From Callorhinus ursinus (Eukaryota; Chordata; Mammalia; Carnivora; Otariidae): a stretch of DNA of 64,000 nt. Shown here one piece after another: positions 31,311 through 42,959 of this stretch (its first letter is position 1; every line of letters starts with the position of its first letter). The notes under the pieces were generated by a model. That model saw only the letters and a program-made list of their open reading frames with translations, made no database searches and had not been told where the DNA came from. Location: the NCBI RefSeq assembly GCF_003265705.1, contig NW_020313005.1, forward strand, positions 15,207,114-15,271,113, in the 5' to 3' direction. The position numbers were made by a program, and so were the translations under genes.

Positions 31311-33776
31311 ACCTCCTAAGACGGGGGCTATTATCTTGCAATTCACTGATGGCTCACAGGGATTAATAGAGGCCATATGGGAAGTCCACCGCAGCAGGTG
31401 CAAACCCAAGCTGTCTGACTTCAGAGGCAAGTCAGGTCGGAAGCCCAGGTCTCTAGACTCCTAAGCCAGGTTTCTGTTCACTAGCGAATACCAAGCAGGA
31501 TGCCTGACTCAAATGCCAAAGCCAGCATTGAAGTTCACACCACCTAAGGTTCCTGGCATCCCCCTTAGAGATGCAAAACACTGTCCATCTTACATCTAAG
31601 TTCTACTACCCTCCCTGCCTCCACCTCAGAGAACAGGGGACATTTTCCAAGAGCACACAATAATTCAGAAGCAAGAATGGAGTGAAAGACTCCAAATCTG
31701 CTAATATTGTTAGTTCTAATGCCTTCAGTTTTACCCTAGTTGGAGCACCCAGCCAAGCATGTCTCACCAGGTTCCTGCCTGGTGAGGCTCAGTGGGCCCT
31801 CCATCCCTGAGGCTCAAACACAATCTCAGGATGGTGTGCTTCCTAGAGCCTCTGTGATGAAACTGTTTCCATTGCCTTTGAGTTACTATGGCATTCATTC
31901 TGATATGAATATGCATCCAGCCCTGCAACATCTTTTCTGGTCTACAGAGAGGTGGAGGGGGGAACATGTGAGGGTGGGAATGAGGAGAGGGTAGGCAGGG
32001 GGCTGGCTGGCAGCTCGGAGGAGAAAGGGGGGCTTGTGTGGGAAGATGACAAGGACTTCTGGCAGCATCTTACCATCTTGGAGCTCCCTTCCTGCTGAGC
32101 ATCCCCATGCACTTGGCCAACATGCTCCCTTTCTTCCCAGTACCCACGTGTAGAGAGGCAGCCTGGACCTCATCCTGAAAGGGTAGAGCAGAGAAGAGCT
32201 TTCCTTGTCCTTCCTTGTGCCCTTGAGTCCCTGCTCACTCCTCCTGCCTCTGGGGCACTGGGTTCCTTGGAAGATGGAAGTGGGCAGGCTGCAGACAGCA
32301 GGACCGGGGGCCAATCTCTTTCCAGCCGCCAGAGGGGTGTGATGCCAGAAGGGATGGAGGAGGCACCATATGCTTGGCACAGGCTCCTGGCTTGCCTCGT
32401 TGTCAACGACTGCTTTCCTGAGAATGCTCGTTTCTCAGAGAACCTGCAGAATGAGATTCATGTCTGTTCATCAGTCAGAGGGCTAAGTGAGCCAAAAATC
32501 TTCCTGTGTAGGCCCTGAAACACCAAAGTCTTCCCAGCCACCTGCAGATGTCCCCTGTCCCCACTGCCAGTTACTTCCAAGGGAAGAAGCAGATTGGGGT
32601 GTGGGGCTGGTGTGATTCCACTTGTTGGGGTGAGAGAAAGCTCTTGGACAGAGATGGGTTCAGAACAGACAGGGTGTGGGCCCTGCTGTCAGTTGAGAAA
32701 GGAAACTGGAGTCAGCCCTGAGGACTGAGCGCTTCTTGCTTTGAAAGTTCCTCCACTAGATGCCTTGGGAGGGGGAGTAGTGGTGTTTTTTTTTTTGTTG
32801 TGTTGTTTTTTTTTTCCTCTGTGAGACTCCAGAATACAGAACAAGAGCCAACTGTTGGTAGATTCAGGAAGACAGATATCGACTCATTGAAAGGAGGCAC
32901 GTTCTCACATTGAAATTAGAATCTGCTTCCCCTGGAAACTGAGAAATCTGTCACTCAAGTGTTCAGGCACCGACCAGGCATGACCAGACAGGGGCAGAGG
33001 ATGTGAATGGATGTCTGTGTCAGGGGTAGCTTGCTCTGAACCACTAACAGGGTCCCTTTCACTCTGAGGCTGAGCTCCACCACACTACAGGTCTTGGGGG
33101 TCTCTTACCTCACCTCTGGCTGGTCATCTGGGAAGTATTTACAGGGAACCATCAGGTGCCCAGGAGGGAGTATATAAGAAAGCAGGGAGAGGTGACAAGC
33201 CCACAGGGAGATGATTAGCAGGTGGTAGCAAAGCACCTGAGCATGTGTGCTGTGCAACATACAAGCCACTCAAAAAAAAAAAAAAAAAAAGATATGAGCC
33301 ACACCACACTGGGACAATGCTGGGGCATCTGCAGAATCCTCACACCAGACAGAAGCAACAGGCCCAGTGGGTGGTGAGGGGATCTGAGGTGAGGGCAGGA
33401 AAAGCCCCGCACAGGCTACAGGCTGGTGGGCTGAGGGGCGCCGGCAACCCCAGCCATCCTGAGCTCCAGTATGGGGAGACTCCAGGTAGGAACCCAGCTG
33501 TAGGATGCAGAAATGTCTCTGGTCAAGTGTAATTCCTGGCCCTTGAGAGGTCTACAGCTTGGGTGGCCTCCCTCATGGGGAGTTAAGACAATGATGCAAG
33601 GGTCTCCCACTGCCCCTCCCAGCCTTACAGGCCTTTGGGGCTTACTGTTTGCTGTCTTGGTTGATAATTAACTGTGCAAATGTCTGGCCTTTCAAACCAG
33701 ACTGTGAGTTCCTCAAGAGCGAAATCCATCTTTTACCCATTCCCTCACACTCACCCTGACCAAACTCACTTATAGG
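31311..33776. other. Unique sequence with T-run and A-run
   Basis: About 2.4 kb without a gene or named transposon. A T-rich tract lies at 32788-32817 and an A19 run at 33272-33290. I checked upstream of the A-run for a retroposed RNA and saw no recognisable body or target-site duplication. A TATATAAG word near 33172 resembles a TATA box but nothing else supports a promoter. Frames of 60-160 codons (such as 31895-32380 minus) show no domain. Confidence 0.4.
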
Positions 33777-33782
33777 CACACG

Positions 33783-33815
<33 letters not shown>

Positions 33816-33915
33816 CACATACCGCACACACCCCACATACCGCACACACCACACATATACAACCCACACACCACCCCCACACACACCATACACCACACAT
33901 ATCCCCTACACACCA

Positions 33916-33952
<37 letters not shown>
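33777..33952. repeat. Compound (CA)n microsatellite with CACACCCCACATACCG-type units
   Basis: Two pure (CA)n stretches (about 33788-33813 and 33923-33952) enclose degenerate CACACCCCACATACCGCA units; two such units sit next to each other at 33813-33847. Unequal slippage is the likely origin. Minus-strand frames here encode Cys/Val repeats and are artefacts. Confidence 0.95.
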
Positions 33953-33957
<5 letters not shown>

Positions 33958-34654
33958 GCCCGTGAGTTTTCCCATCTCCCACCTTCTCTGGCCAGCCTCC
34001 TCTCACCCTGGAGTGACAGATGTGTCCATTTCTGGCTTCTATGCAGGCCTGGCAGGTCTCAGGTTTCCCATTCCCTGTCCTTTCACCCTCCACTTCCAAT
34101 AAGAGGTTCTTTGTTCGCCAGTTGTCAAGCCCTACTGTCTCTTCACAATTTATTCAGCCTCACTCTTCTTTGGAGAAGAGCCTCCCCCCAGAACACCGGG
34201 GGCCAGAGTGGGCCTCTAACATCTCAGTAACAGCAGACCAGGACTAAGACCGTGGTCTCAGTATCAAGCTTTTCCCTGGACTGAACTCCTCAGGTTCCAG
34301 GGCTTTCTGGACCCATCTGTTCATGGGTCTGTTTCTCTGCACAGTTTTTCCCTTTGGTAGGTGGGGAGGCAGCCTGGGTCTCAGATGTCCAGAGAAAGAG
34401 CAGTTGCAAAGACCTCTGCAATCTTCTCCGCACCCCTGGTCAGAGGCACCCACTGTCTTCACTGGCCTGGTCCCTCGGGTTTCAGATGCATGTGAAACCA
34501 CTTACAAGCCTGAGGGCAGGGGCTAATTCATACTTCCCTGTGCGAAGATCAGGCTCTCAGTACTTATTTGCAGAAGGGAAGCAGGAAAGAAGGAAGAAAG
34601 GCAGAGAAGGAGGGGGAGAGGAAGATGGGCTGAGGCGGGGGGGAGCACTTGTTT
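33953..34654. other. Unique sequence; G/A-rich patch at 34570-34645
   Basis: About 700 bases. The purine-rich patch (GGAAAGAAGGAAGAAAGGCA and following) is low-complexity. No gene seen. Confidence 0.35.
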
Positions 34655-34830
34655 GTGCGTAACAAGGCCTGAGTTCATTTCTGGCTTGTCACCTGAAAAC
34701 TGCCTCCAGTTCCCTGGGCCTTCATCTCCTCATCTGGAAAAGAAAGATGTAATCTCTCGTCTCTCAGCATGTGGGATCAAATAAGTAATCAATCTGTGCA
34801 AATGTGGTGGGCACACCGCAAGAGTGATGT
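34655..34830 (+). mobile_element. MIR SINE
   Basis: CAAGGCCTGAGTTCATTTCT, GGGCCTTCATCTCCTCATCT GGAAAAG and GTGGGATCAAATAAGTAATC follow the sense MIR order. Confidence 0.75.
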
Positions 34831-34964
34831 TCATATGTGAGGGAGAGCTTCTGGTAAAGCTCCTCACATGGTTCCACCCAGCTCAACTCTCCACAGCAAA
34901 GGTGAGGACTCCCATCGGCACAAGCCCTTGACAGCAGAGGGTCTTCTAACCTCTGCTCTTCAGC
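34831..34964. other. Unique sequence
   Basis: Nothing recognised. Confidence 0.3.
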
Positions 34965-35920
34965 TATCCACTAGCAGAAAGTGGGATCTCAGGGAAGTCT
35001 TAGTCTGCATTTCTCTTAAATTCAGTAAAGATAAACATCTATTCTCATTTAAGAGCTATTTGCATTTCCTTTTCTGTGAATTGCTACTTCATAGGCTCTG
35101 CCCATTTTTCTTTTGAGTTTTTGGTCTTATTTTGTGGGAGCTCATTATATTTGAGAGAAATTGACCTTAGTCTGAGGTCAGAGTCGCAAACATTTCCTCC
35201 AGTTTATTATTTGTTGTTTGGCTTTACTTATGGTAGGTTTTGCCATGTAGAATTTTTTAAATTGTCTTATGTAGTCCAGCTTACCAGAGTTTTATTTCTT
35301 GGTATGTTTTTCTTTCCTGTCAGAGTTAGAAAGGACTTTCCCACTCTGAGACTATAAACAATTCTTCCATGTTTTCATTTTTCTAGTTACTATACAGATC
35401 ATTTTTTGTTCACCTTTAAATTTTTGACCCATTTGGAATATACTCTCATTTAAGATGCCTACTAATATCCCACTTTTGGATTCAACAGCAATTTTCTCTG
35501 GGTCTACTTTATTATTCCAACGCTGTTGAATGGTCCACCTCCTTTCCCACGAATTTAAGAATATCTGAGGAAGCCTCTTCACATTACTCTAAATTTCCTT
35601 ATGTATCTGGTTCTATTTTTGGATTCTACCTTCTGTTTCATTGATTGGATTAACTATTCATGCACTAGTACCACACTGTTTTATTTATTATAGTTTTAAA
35701 ATATAACTATAGCAACTCATCTCCTCTGATGCACCTCTGTTTTGGAATTTTTTGAGCTATTTTTTTTCTTTTTCTATGTGAATTTTAACATCAGTTTATC
35801 TGATTCCAAAACAAATTATTTTGCTATTCATTTGGGAATCAAATTTATAGATTAATTAGAGAAAATTGATGTATTCATTCTGAGGCTTACCATCTATATC
35901 ATTTAGGAAATATGTTCAAC
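34965..35920 (-). mobile_element. L1M-class LINE, ORF2 3' part, antisense
   Basis: The antisense of the ORF2 end is followed over nearly 1 kb: TCTGCATTTCTCTTAAATTC, TATTTGCATTTCCTTTTCTG TGAATTGC, TCTGCCCATTTTTCTTTTGA, TTTTGACCCATTTGGAATAT, ACTAGTACCACACTGTTTTA and AATTTATAGATTAATTAGAG. Heavily decayed. Confidence 0.85.
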
Positions 35921-35949
35921 TGCTAACTGACTTAAATGTATCAGCTTAA

Positions 35950-36340
35950 CACATCCGGGTTCAAGGAGAAGCAATCTGGAGGCGGCAGACTGAGCTAATC
36001 TGGCAGCTCCATAGAACTACCTGGATCTAAATTACTTCTGTCTTTCTTCTCTGCCTTTCTTGGTGCCAGCTTCCACCCTCAAGGTCAGCCTCACTAGAGA
36101 TTCCAGAGTGGCAGCTGGGGCTGCAGACAGGAAGGAGGACGGTGAAGGTGAAGTGGGTACTTACCAACTATGCCTCCTCCCCTTTGAAGGAGTTTTCTTG
36201 GATGTCCACTGAACAGGCATCACTAGCACATCTATAGTGTAGTTTTTCCAGAGAGTTTTCCAGTAGTCTTTTCAAGTTATGCATACTGCCATCCCAAATA
36301 AAATTAAATTTCTATTAATAAGAATAAAGGGGAAAACTGG
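35950..36340 (-). mobile_element. Ancient interspersed repeat X, possible copy 2, family not named
   Basis: GGTTCAAGGAGAAGCAATCT, GGAGGCGGCAGACTGAGCTA, ATCTGGCAGCTCCATAGAAC and a late AAATAAAATTAAATTTCTAT recall a mammalian repeat I have seen often ('aggcaatctggaggcagcaga...tctggcagctccac'). I associate it with the copies at 26925 and 51535 but cannot name it. Confidence 0.5.
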
Positions 36341-36429
36341 AGAAGCAGCCCACAGACTCCGCCACCTTGTCCTTGAGCACGAGGAGCCTAATCCTCTCGT
36401 TCAAGTCCATCGCCTCCCCACTCAGCCTC

Positions 36430-36745
36430 ACACGGGTTTCACCACATCACAACCCTAAAACCGCTCTTATCAAGGTCAACAACCACTGTCTTTCCAAATC
36501 CAATGATCGAGTTTCAGTTTTAATCTTCTGCAGCTATTCAACAACACTCGGCCAGCATATCACTCCCTCTTTTTAAAATACTTCTGTAGTTTAGCCGTGG
36601 ACCATGCTCCTTAATTTCCTTCTCCCTAACCGGCTGCCCCTCCCGCTCTCCTCTGCTCAGACCTCTTCTCTTTGCTGTGCATACTGGCTCCCTACAGAGT
36701 ATATGTATTCCCGTGACTGTGCATATGTGGGGGATGCCTCTCAAT
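36430..36745 (+). mobile_element. L2 LINE, reverse-transcriptase region, sense (left part)
   Basis: Translated from about 36466 the sequence gives ALIKVNNHCLSKSNDRVSVL, which lines up with the L2 RT segment just before its catalytic block; the ASTTFD-type block itself is frameshifted and degenerate. The DNA continues through CTAACCGGCTGCCCCTCCCG and CAGACCTCTTCTCTTTGCTG, as in L2. It resumes at 37480, so one L2 is split by an L1. No functional enzyme remains. Confidence 0.75.
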
Positions 36746-36747
36746 AC

Positions 36748-37485
36748 AAACAGGTAGCCCTGCACACCTATTAGAATGGCTAACATTGCTTAGTCTGGCC
36801 TGCCAAGTGCTGGTAAGGATGCAGAGCAGCGGGAACTCTGATACACTCTGTTGAGAATGCAAAGTGATGGGACCACTATGGAATCAGCTTGTCAATTTCT
36901 CATAAAGTGAAACACACACTTACCTTGTGGCCCAGAAATCCCACTCTGGTTATCCACTCAACAGAAACAAAGATATGTGTACTGTGTGACTGTATTTCAG
37001 CCTTTATTTATAATGGCCAAATAGGTGGGGAAAATTCTCAAATGTACATCTACAGGTGAATGGAAAAGCAAATTGAGGGATAGCCCTACAGTGAAACACT
37101 ACTCAGCAATAAAAAGGAATGAGCTATTGATGCACATGACATGGCTTAATTTCAAATGCATTGTGCTAAAGGACAGAAGCTACACACAAAAATGAACATG
37201 CCGCATGATTTCATCTATCTGATTCCACTTGTGTGACGTTCTGGAAAAGGTAAAACTATAGGGACATAGAAATTAATTTTCAGGGGCTATGGTGGGGAAA
37301 TGTCTATAAAGGGACATGAGAGAGCATTTGGATTGATGGAAATATTCTATATCTTGATTGGTTCGTTTTCTCTATCATGATTGATGGTGGTGGTTATAAG
37401 ACTGTATACATCTGGCAGAATTCATATACCTATACACCTGAAAGGGTGAATTTTACTACGTAAAGTACACATTAATAACCCTGAA
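36748..37485 (+). mobile_element. L1 LINE (L1ME type) nested in an L2
   Basis: Sense L1 3' end: CACCTATTAGAATGGCTAAC, GCCCAGAAATCCCACTCTGG, CTACTCAGCAATAAAAAGGA ATGAGC, ATGATTTCATCTATCTGATT and the 3' UTR ACACCTGAAAGGGTGAATTT TACTACG. It sits between two consecutive pieces of the same L2, so it inserted after the L2. Truncated at its 5' end. Confidence 0.85.
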
Positions 37486-38210
37486 CATATGTATCCAGCC
37501 CATCTGCTCTCCTGAACTCCACACCTACATATCTCCTCCTGGGAGAAAACACGAGCACTAAACCTAGAGTCTTTGTCATTTCAGTAAATGGCAATTTTAT
37601 TCATGCAGTTACTTTAGGGAAAAACAAACCTCGGCAACCTCTTTGACTACTGGTTCTCCCATGCCTTATACCAACCTGCAGTCTGTAGCTCCGCTTGTCC
37701 TGACCCAGCCATTTCTCACAACAGGGCTTGAGGCTGTAGCATTAAGTCACCACTGCACCTGTGTCTGCTTTTGGACTGCTACAGTCCAGTCTCCACAGAG
37801 TGTCATGGTTGGTTTTGTTTTGTCTTTTTCGAAACATAAGTAAGGTCACTTTTATCAAGTGCTCAAAATCACTCAGTGGCTTTCCTGCACACTCAGAAGA
37901 AAGTCCAAGCCCTCCCCCAAGCCTTTTCTGAGCTGGGCTTCCTCCCTCTGTGACTTCAGCCCTAGCATCAAACCCAGGGGCCTCTGTACTTCTCTCAAAT
38001 ACCCTGAAGAGCTCCTCCTTAGGCCCATGCACCTGCTCCTCTTTCTTCCCTCTGGGCACATGTGTGGCCCGCGTGCTATTTGCTCACTTTATCTAGCTTT
38101 CAACACAAATGTCATCTCCGTGAGGCTGTCTCGGCAGCCACTCTTGATTCCTACTCTGCAAGCTTTACTGTTTCTGCCAACTGTAGAGAGCTGTGCCTCT
38201 GAATAAAATC
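37480..38210 (+). mobile_element. L2 LINE, ORF2 end, sense (right part)
   Basis: TCCTGAACTCCACACCTACA TATCTCC, TTCAGTAAATGGCAATTTTA, GGTCACTTTTATCAAGTGCT, AAATCACTCAGTGGCTTTCC, AGAAGAAAGTCCAAGCCCTC and TCAACACAAATGTCATCTCC follow the L2 ORF2 carboxy-terminal region in the expected order. It picks up where the 36430-36745 part stops. Confidence 0.8.
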
Positions 38211-38864
38211 CGCAGGACCCGAACGGCACACCCTTCCTTAGGATAGCATGCCCATCAAGGAGTCTGTCCTCTCCCTCATCCTCTTCCTCCTCTCAGAGTT
38301 ACGGCCTCACTGAGAGCCACTGAAAGAGATGCCCTGGCCATGACATCCTCACCGCCCACCCCAACACCACTCAGCAGCACACTCATGTGCACACAGTCTG
38401 ATGCTGAGCTGCAGAGACTGGGTTCCCCAGCTGACACAGACTGCTCAGTGAGCCAACACCTCCCCAAGCCCCGTCTGGGCTCCCCACACCTGGCCTTCCA
38501 CATTCATCCTTCAGCTCCGTTTCCAAGGATATTTGGAGGAAAATGACACAGGCTTAGGAGAATGCTGCCTTGCAGAAAACAGAGCTGTCTTCTTTGTTCA
38601 AAGCTGCCTCCACTGTGGGAGTCCAATAGACACTGCTGAAGCCAATGGATGGTGGAGCCGGAGTCCATGATGTCCAGGAGGCCAGGTCCCGGGACCAGCC
38701 AGAGCTGCTCCCTCTCCAAGGAGGGGAGCCCGTGGGGCCCACAGAGGTAGCTGTTCAGTCTTCTGGGACTGCCAGGTCCCAGAGTCACACCTCATTCCCT
38801 CCAAGGCGGGGAGGCTGAGGCCCCTGTGGGAGTCACTGGGAAGGCATGTGCACGTGCCCTACCT
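38211..38864. other. Unique sequence, nothing recognised
   Basis: About 650 bases. Overlapping minus frames at 38504-38804 have no domain. Confidence 0.35.
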
Positions 38865-38970
38865 TCATTGTTCATTTATTTATTCATTTATTAATTCATT
38901 CAAAGGATATTTGTTTACTGCCTATGGTAGCCAGGTTCAGGCCAAGTGGGGGAAAGAGGACAGCCAAGCA
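38865..38970 (-). mobile_element. L2 LINE 3' end fragment, antisense
   Basis: TTCATTTATTTATTCATTTA TTAATTCATTCAAAGGATAT TTG followed by a degraded 'actgcctatgg' matches the reversed L2 3' terminus and its ATTC repeats. Confidence 0.65.
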
Positions 38971-40174
38971 TCAAGCACCAAAAAGTATAGCCACCCCACT
39001 CATCCCCAGCCAGTGTTTCCCCCCAGGACACAGGGGCCATCGGGCCATGCAGCCCGACCCTTCTTGTGTCCAGCCCTTTTCCCTCCAAAAGTCCAAAGCA
39101 GCTGACCACTGTCCTCTTTTTCTGCACTGCTCCAGCCTGGAATGAACACTCCTTACTCTCTCTCTCTCACAGTAACGAGGATGTCAAGAGTGAGCTATGG
39201 TGAACATGAGGGTGGTCCTGTTGTGTGAGGAGGATACCAGCGGTCACATGAACAGCAGGGGCCAGACTTCCATCTCCTCGCCGTGCGGGTGCCCCTCTGC
39301 TCCCCACCCAGGAAGCCCGTTCTCCTGGCGCTGTGCTGGCCATCAGAACCCTGGCCTGCAACTTCCTGGACACCCATTAATGTGGGGCTGGACAATAAAT
39401 TGAAGAGAAGATCCCTCCCCCTTTGGCCTTCAGCTGTCCCTTGCCTTCTGTGTCTCTCTCCATCGATGTGCCTATTGGTGCCCTGGGGTGAGGGACCAGC
39501 AGGTGTCCAACCTCGCATGTTCATTTAATGCACTGAATAAAACATTACTCACAGATTAACTGAGCAGTTTTAAGTGAACAACCATTTTCATCTGTTTTAA
39601 ATTTTCATGGGTACTTTTCTGAAGAACAAGTACATTGTTAATAATTGAGGGGAATGAGACCTTGTTAATCTCTCTGTATTTTAATAAGGTCCTACTGTGC
39701 CCCAGCCATTTATATTTAAAACAGCTTCATTTTTCCCTAAAGTTGTTTTCTTTGAGGAGAGTCCTGGGGGACAGCAGGGGAGGGGGGTGTTTTTCAGTCT
39801 GAAAAGAATACTGGGAGCTGGTCTTAGGGTTTCAGGATGAAAGTAGGGTCAGCATTCCAAGCAGGTCATAATGGCGCCCCAAGCACACTAGCACCAACTG
39901 GAGCCAGAGAACAAGATGGACCATGGGGCTGCTACACAGAAGTGGTTGGGTGGTCTAATTGGCAGAAACAGAGAACCAACATGGGATTTAAAAAAAAAAA
40001 AAAAAAACAGAACTGGGGGGAAAGGGGGAAGGAACACCTTAGCAGTTAGATGGAGGCAAGAACAAGGGACTGAACCTGCCTTTCACACCTGGTTACCTGG
40101 AATGAGCCCCACTGTGCTCCGCAGATATTGTCTTCAAGCCACAAACACAAACAGGCAGATGCCAAACAAGACTT
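38971..40174. other. Unique sequence; AT-rich repeat-free part at 39540-39740; A18 run
   Basis: About 1.2 kb. 39540-39740 is AT-rich and free of recognisable transposons (CAGATTAACTGAGCAGTTTT, ACATTGTTAATAATTGAGGG), a reasonable candidate for conserved non-coding DNA. An A18 run is at 39990-40007 with no recognisable retroposed body. Confidence 0.35.
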
Positions 40175-40432
40175 ACCATGTCCCTGCGTGTATTATGTGT
40201 CAGACATCATTCTTGGGGCCCTGTGCATGTGCTGTCCATTTAATCCTCATGACAACCCCCTAAGGTAGGTACTATTATTACCCCTATTTTACAAATATGA
40301 AAAAAATGAGGCCACAGACAGGGAAAGTAATTTGCATAGGGTTATACATTTAATTAGCAACACAGCCAAGATTGGAACGCAGGTGTGCTTGGGTTTAAAA
40401 TCTACTCTTTTAACCATCACGCAGTGCTGAGA
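40175..40432 (-). mobile_element. MIR SINE, antisense, nearly full length
   Basis: One of the best MIRs here: TTTAATCCTCATGACAACCC, CTAAGGTAGGTACTATTATT ACCCCTATTTTACAAATATG, AAGATTGGAACGCAGGTGTG and CTCTTTTAACCATCACGCAG. Confidence 0.95.
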
Positions 40433-41364
40433 AGATGACCTGCTGAAAATCTGCCTGGCTATAAGTCTATGATTTGGTCCCAGGGTCTGGCTTTCATCAG
40501 GCAGTGATCTCCCCGTCTGTCCTCGGGTGCGTCTGCCCCCCACCCGACCCCACCCAGCTCCCTCCATCCCCTACCGGAGTGAGTCAAACCCAGAGCCTGG
40601 CTCACTCCCATGAGACGCTGGGTTTGGGAGTGGGGAGGCAGATGGCTAAGAGGCATGGGAAGAGGAATTGGTTTGGGTAGCACAGACTTGGCCTGGATTG
40701 AAAGCCACTCAAGTGAGTGATTTCATGCAACAAGCTGTTAAGACATGCTGTGCGGGGAGCTTAAAACAGCTCTACATTAAAGCCTTACTCTACTGGAAAA
40801 ATCAGCTTTTCATATTTATAGGCAGGAAGGCAACAGCCCTACTGGGCTAGAGAAGGTTAGCTGGAGGCTTCCCGGTCTGTGGGGGAATAAGGGACAGAGC
40901 TGAGCAATGCACTGGCAAGTCACACAATGCACAGCTTCTCCCACCCTGGGCAGGGTGTGGGCTCACACCCCTATGCTCCACGGCAGAACAGGAATGTGAG
41001 GCTAAAGTTAGGGACATTGTTATGTCCAGTATGCATTGTCATTTGTGGAAAGGTGAGTCCCTGGGTGGTACATTTCCAGGGCCCCAGAAAACTGTCCTCT
41101 CAACCTGAACATAATGTCGACCCCATCATCTATACCATTGAGGATGTGTTCCTGCACAAACGCATTGGGACCAAAACAAACCACCATTGCTACATTCTCT
41201 CCCAGCCCCCCAGATTGGCACAAATCAAGGTCCTCTCTGCACTGTCTTCCATCTGCTTGGAAAAGCAAAATGATCTAACAACTAGAGAATAAATGCATCT
41301 CACAGACATCTCTAACATAAATGCCAAGGCAGCCCACATGGAATCCAGAGAAACACACAACTCA
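40433..41364. other. Unique sequence, nothing recognised
   Basis: About 930 bases. Two opposed frames at 40927-41292 (121 codons plus, 82 codons minus) overlap completely. Neither shows a domain I recognise. The part at 40700-40830 is repeat-free and AT-leaning. Confidence 0.4.
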
Positions 41365-41640
41365 TCAGCGGTGGCACTAGCTAGGTGACTTTGGGTGAAC
41401 AGCTTTGGTTCTCCGTGCTTTACTTATGGGGTACAGATTAGTATGTTAAAAGAATGTTGGGCTCCTTCTCGGCCTGGAGTTGCATCCCCACCCCCATTAC
41501 GTTAGCCTCATGTTACCAGGCTACACATAAGAATGAGGAAAACACAAATCCACCCTGTGACTCAGGAAAAACCCTTAGTGCAGCCTGGCACATGCTCGGC
41601 ACTCAGTAAAGCACTCCTGTTATTCCTGTTACTATCCTCA
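41365..41640 (+). mobile_element. MIR SINE, apparently interrupted
   Basis: The first half, TAGCTAGGTGACTTTGGGTG AACAG, lies near 41379. The 3' end, GCAGCCTGGCACATGCTCGG CACTCAGTAAAG, lies near 41581. About 115 bases of non-MIR text (41456-41570) separate them. A 7-base AAGAATG occurs at both ends of the intervening text, too short to count as a target-site duplication. Confidence 0.65.
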
Positions 41641-41722
41641 TCTTTTACATAGCACTCGAAACTTTATTAGCTCAGCCTCATTTTATGGAGACTCCAGAAG
41701 ATTCAGTGACTTGTCCTTGACC
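41641..41722 (-). mobile_element. MIR fragment, antisense, weak
   Basis: TTATTAGCTCAGCCTCATTT, 'gagactccagaagattcagtgacttgtcc' resembles the reversed MIR core. Confidence 0.45.
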
Positions 41723-41862
41723 AGGGTCTTCTACTGGGGCCACCTGGGCCTTTCCCCCACCACACTCTACATCCCTACTTTGGAAGAAACACAATCGATG
41801 TCCATGTCTGGCTGTTCCTACTGTGTCTTGTCCTGTTGAGAGAAGTTTCTGCCACCCCTCCT

Positions 41863-42045
41863 GTTATGGGCTAAATTGTGTCTCCCAAAATTCATATGTT
41901 GAAGTCCCAATCCCCAGTGTCTCAGAATGTGACTGTATTTGGAGATAGGGTCTTCAAGAAGTAATTAAGGTAAATGAGGTCATTAGGGTGGGCCCTATAA
42001 TCCCATATTGCTGATGTCATAAGAAGAGGGTGAGAGCATACATTC
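41863..42045 (+). mobile_element. MLT1 (MaLR) LTR, 5' part, sense
   Basis: CTGTTATGGGCTAAATTGTG TCTCCCAAAATTCATATGTT GAAGTCCC is the MLT1 start. AGATAGGGTCTTCAAGAAGT AATTAAGG and GGTCATTAGGGTGGGCCC follow. The 3' half is missing or too diverged to recognise. An LTR remnant without viral genes. Confidence 0.92.
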
Positions 42046-42429
42046 CTGTGGGTTCAGCCACTCTGCTGTGGTACTTTTCTCCAGCACCTGGAGCCAACAA
42101 GTACACCTTTATTCTGCAATCAGGACAGAAGAGGGAAGCTCCTGCCCTATGCAGGCCCCCTGACCAGCTCGCAGTCTGCTCTCCACTGCACCCACTGTCA
42201 GCCCCCTATTTCCTCTCCGGTGCTGCTTCCCCTCTCTTCCCCACCACAACTGATCTTCCTAATTTTCATTTAAGTCCTCCAAGGGACCTCCTGACTGCTT
42301 TAATTGGTCTGGGAGTCTCTTGACCCAAACTTGGACGTGGGCACATCCACCACATGTGCATATGTGTGTGCATGCGTGTGTGTCGGGGGGGACGGGTGTC
42401 TGGGTGTATATTTAGGTATCTCTCTGACC
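42046..42429. other. Unique sequence with a short TG tract
   Basis: A TG-rich stretch lies at 42355-42383 followed by GGGGGGGAC. Otherwise unrecognised. Confidence 0.35.
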
Positions 42430-42495
42430 CCTCTCTATAGTATATACTCCCTAAGAGCAGGGATCATATCTAGGCTCATGGAACATCGAGGCTGA
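42430..42495 (+). mobile_element. L2 3' fragment, sense, weak
   Basis: ATACTCCCTAAGAGCAGGGA TCATATC resembles 'gtaagctccttgagggcagggaccgtgtc' of the L2 3' UTR. Confidence 0.45.
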
Positions 42496-42504
42496 ATGAC
42501 ACTT

Positions 42505-42635
42505 TAGGCACTATTTAGTCTGTGATTTGGTTTTACAAATGAGAAAACTATGTCCAGAGGAGGACATGAATAGCCTGGTCAGGGACAAATTGATGGTGAC
42601 TCCCAGGCCCCATGTTCTCTCACCAGGCCACACAC
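42505..42635 (-). mobile_element. MIR SINE, antisense
   Basis: GGTTTTACAAATGAGAAAAC TATGTCCAG and CTCCCAGGCCCCATGTTCTC match the reversed MIR core and its end. Confidence 0.7.
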
Positions 42636-42959
42636 CTGATCTTTGGCTCTTTAGGTTGACCTGGGAGCCCAGTGGATATCTCTGTCCCTTGTGAGCTATC
42701 AGTAATTTCTGGGACACCCTCAGACACTACTCTCTTCCTACTTGCTCATATGTGCATGTCTGACTTTCCCCTTCCATAGCCCTCTCACCGAGACAAGGTG
42801 CCTGCCTGTGCTGGTATCGCATAATCTGTACACAAGCCATCGTGAGTTCCCTCCCAGGCATACAGATACCCCTTCACAAGTGCACATTCACAATACATGA
42901 GAACCCATGCCTGACATTCATACACTTACACATAATTTTATGTTGCTCAGTTCACATGT
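42636..42959. other. Unrecognised, possibly worn L2
   Basis: Upstream of the L2 3' end. Text such as CTTACACATAATTTTATGTT is not distinctive. Confidence 0.3.

Noticed and set aside
33160..33200. TATATAAG word as a possible TATA box
   Set aside because: No initiator, GC box or exon follows; such words are expected by chance in 64 kb.
33200..33300. A19 run as the tail of a retroposed small RNA
   Set aside because: The upstream 90 bases match no small RNA or SINE I recognise, and no target-site duplication is visible. The same holds for the A-runs at 21989 and 39990.
40927..41292. Opposed frames of 121 (plus) and 82 (minus) codons, considered as a retrocopy or exon
   Set aside because: Neither translation matches a family I know, there is no poly(A) tail or target-site duplication, and splice sites are not convincing.
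41456..41570. Insertion inside a MIR, suspected as a second tRNA- or snRNA-derived element
   Set aside because: Only a 7-base AAGAATG repeats at its ends and the insert matches no tRNA or snRNA I know; a TCTCGGCCT word resembling U2 is too short.
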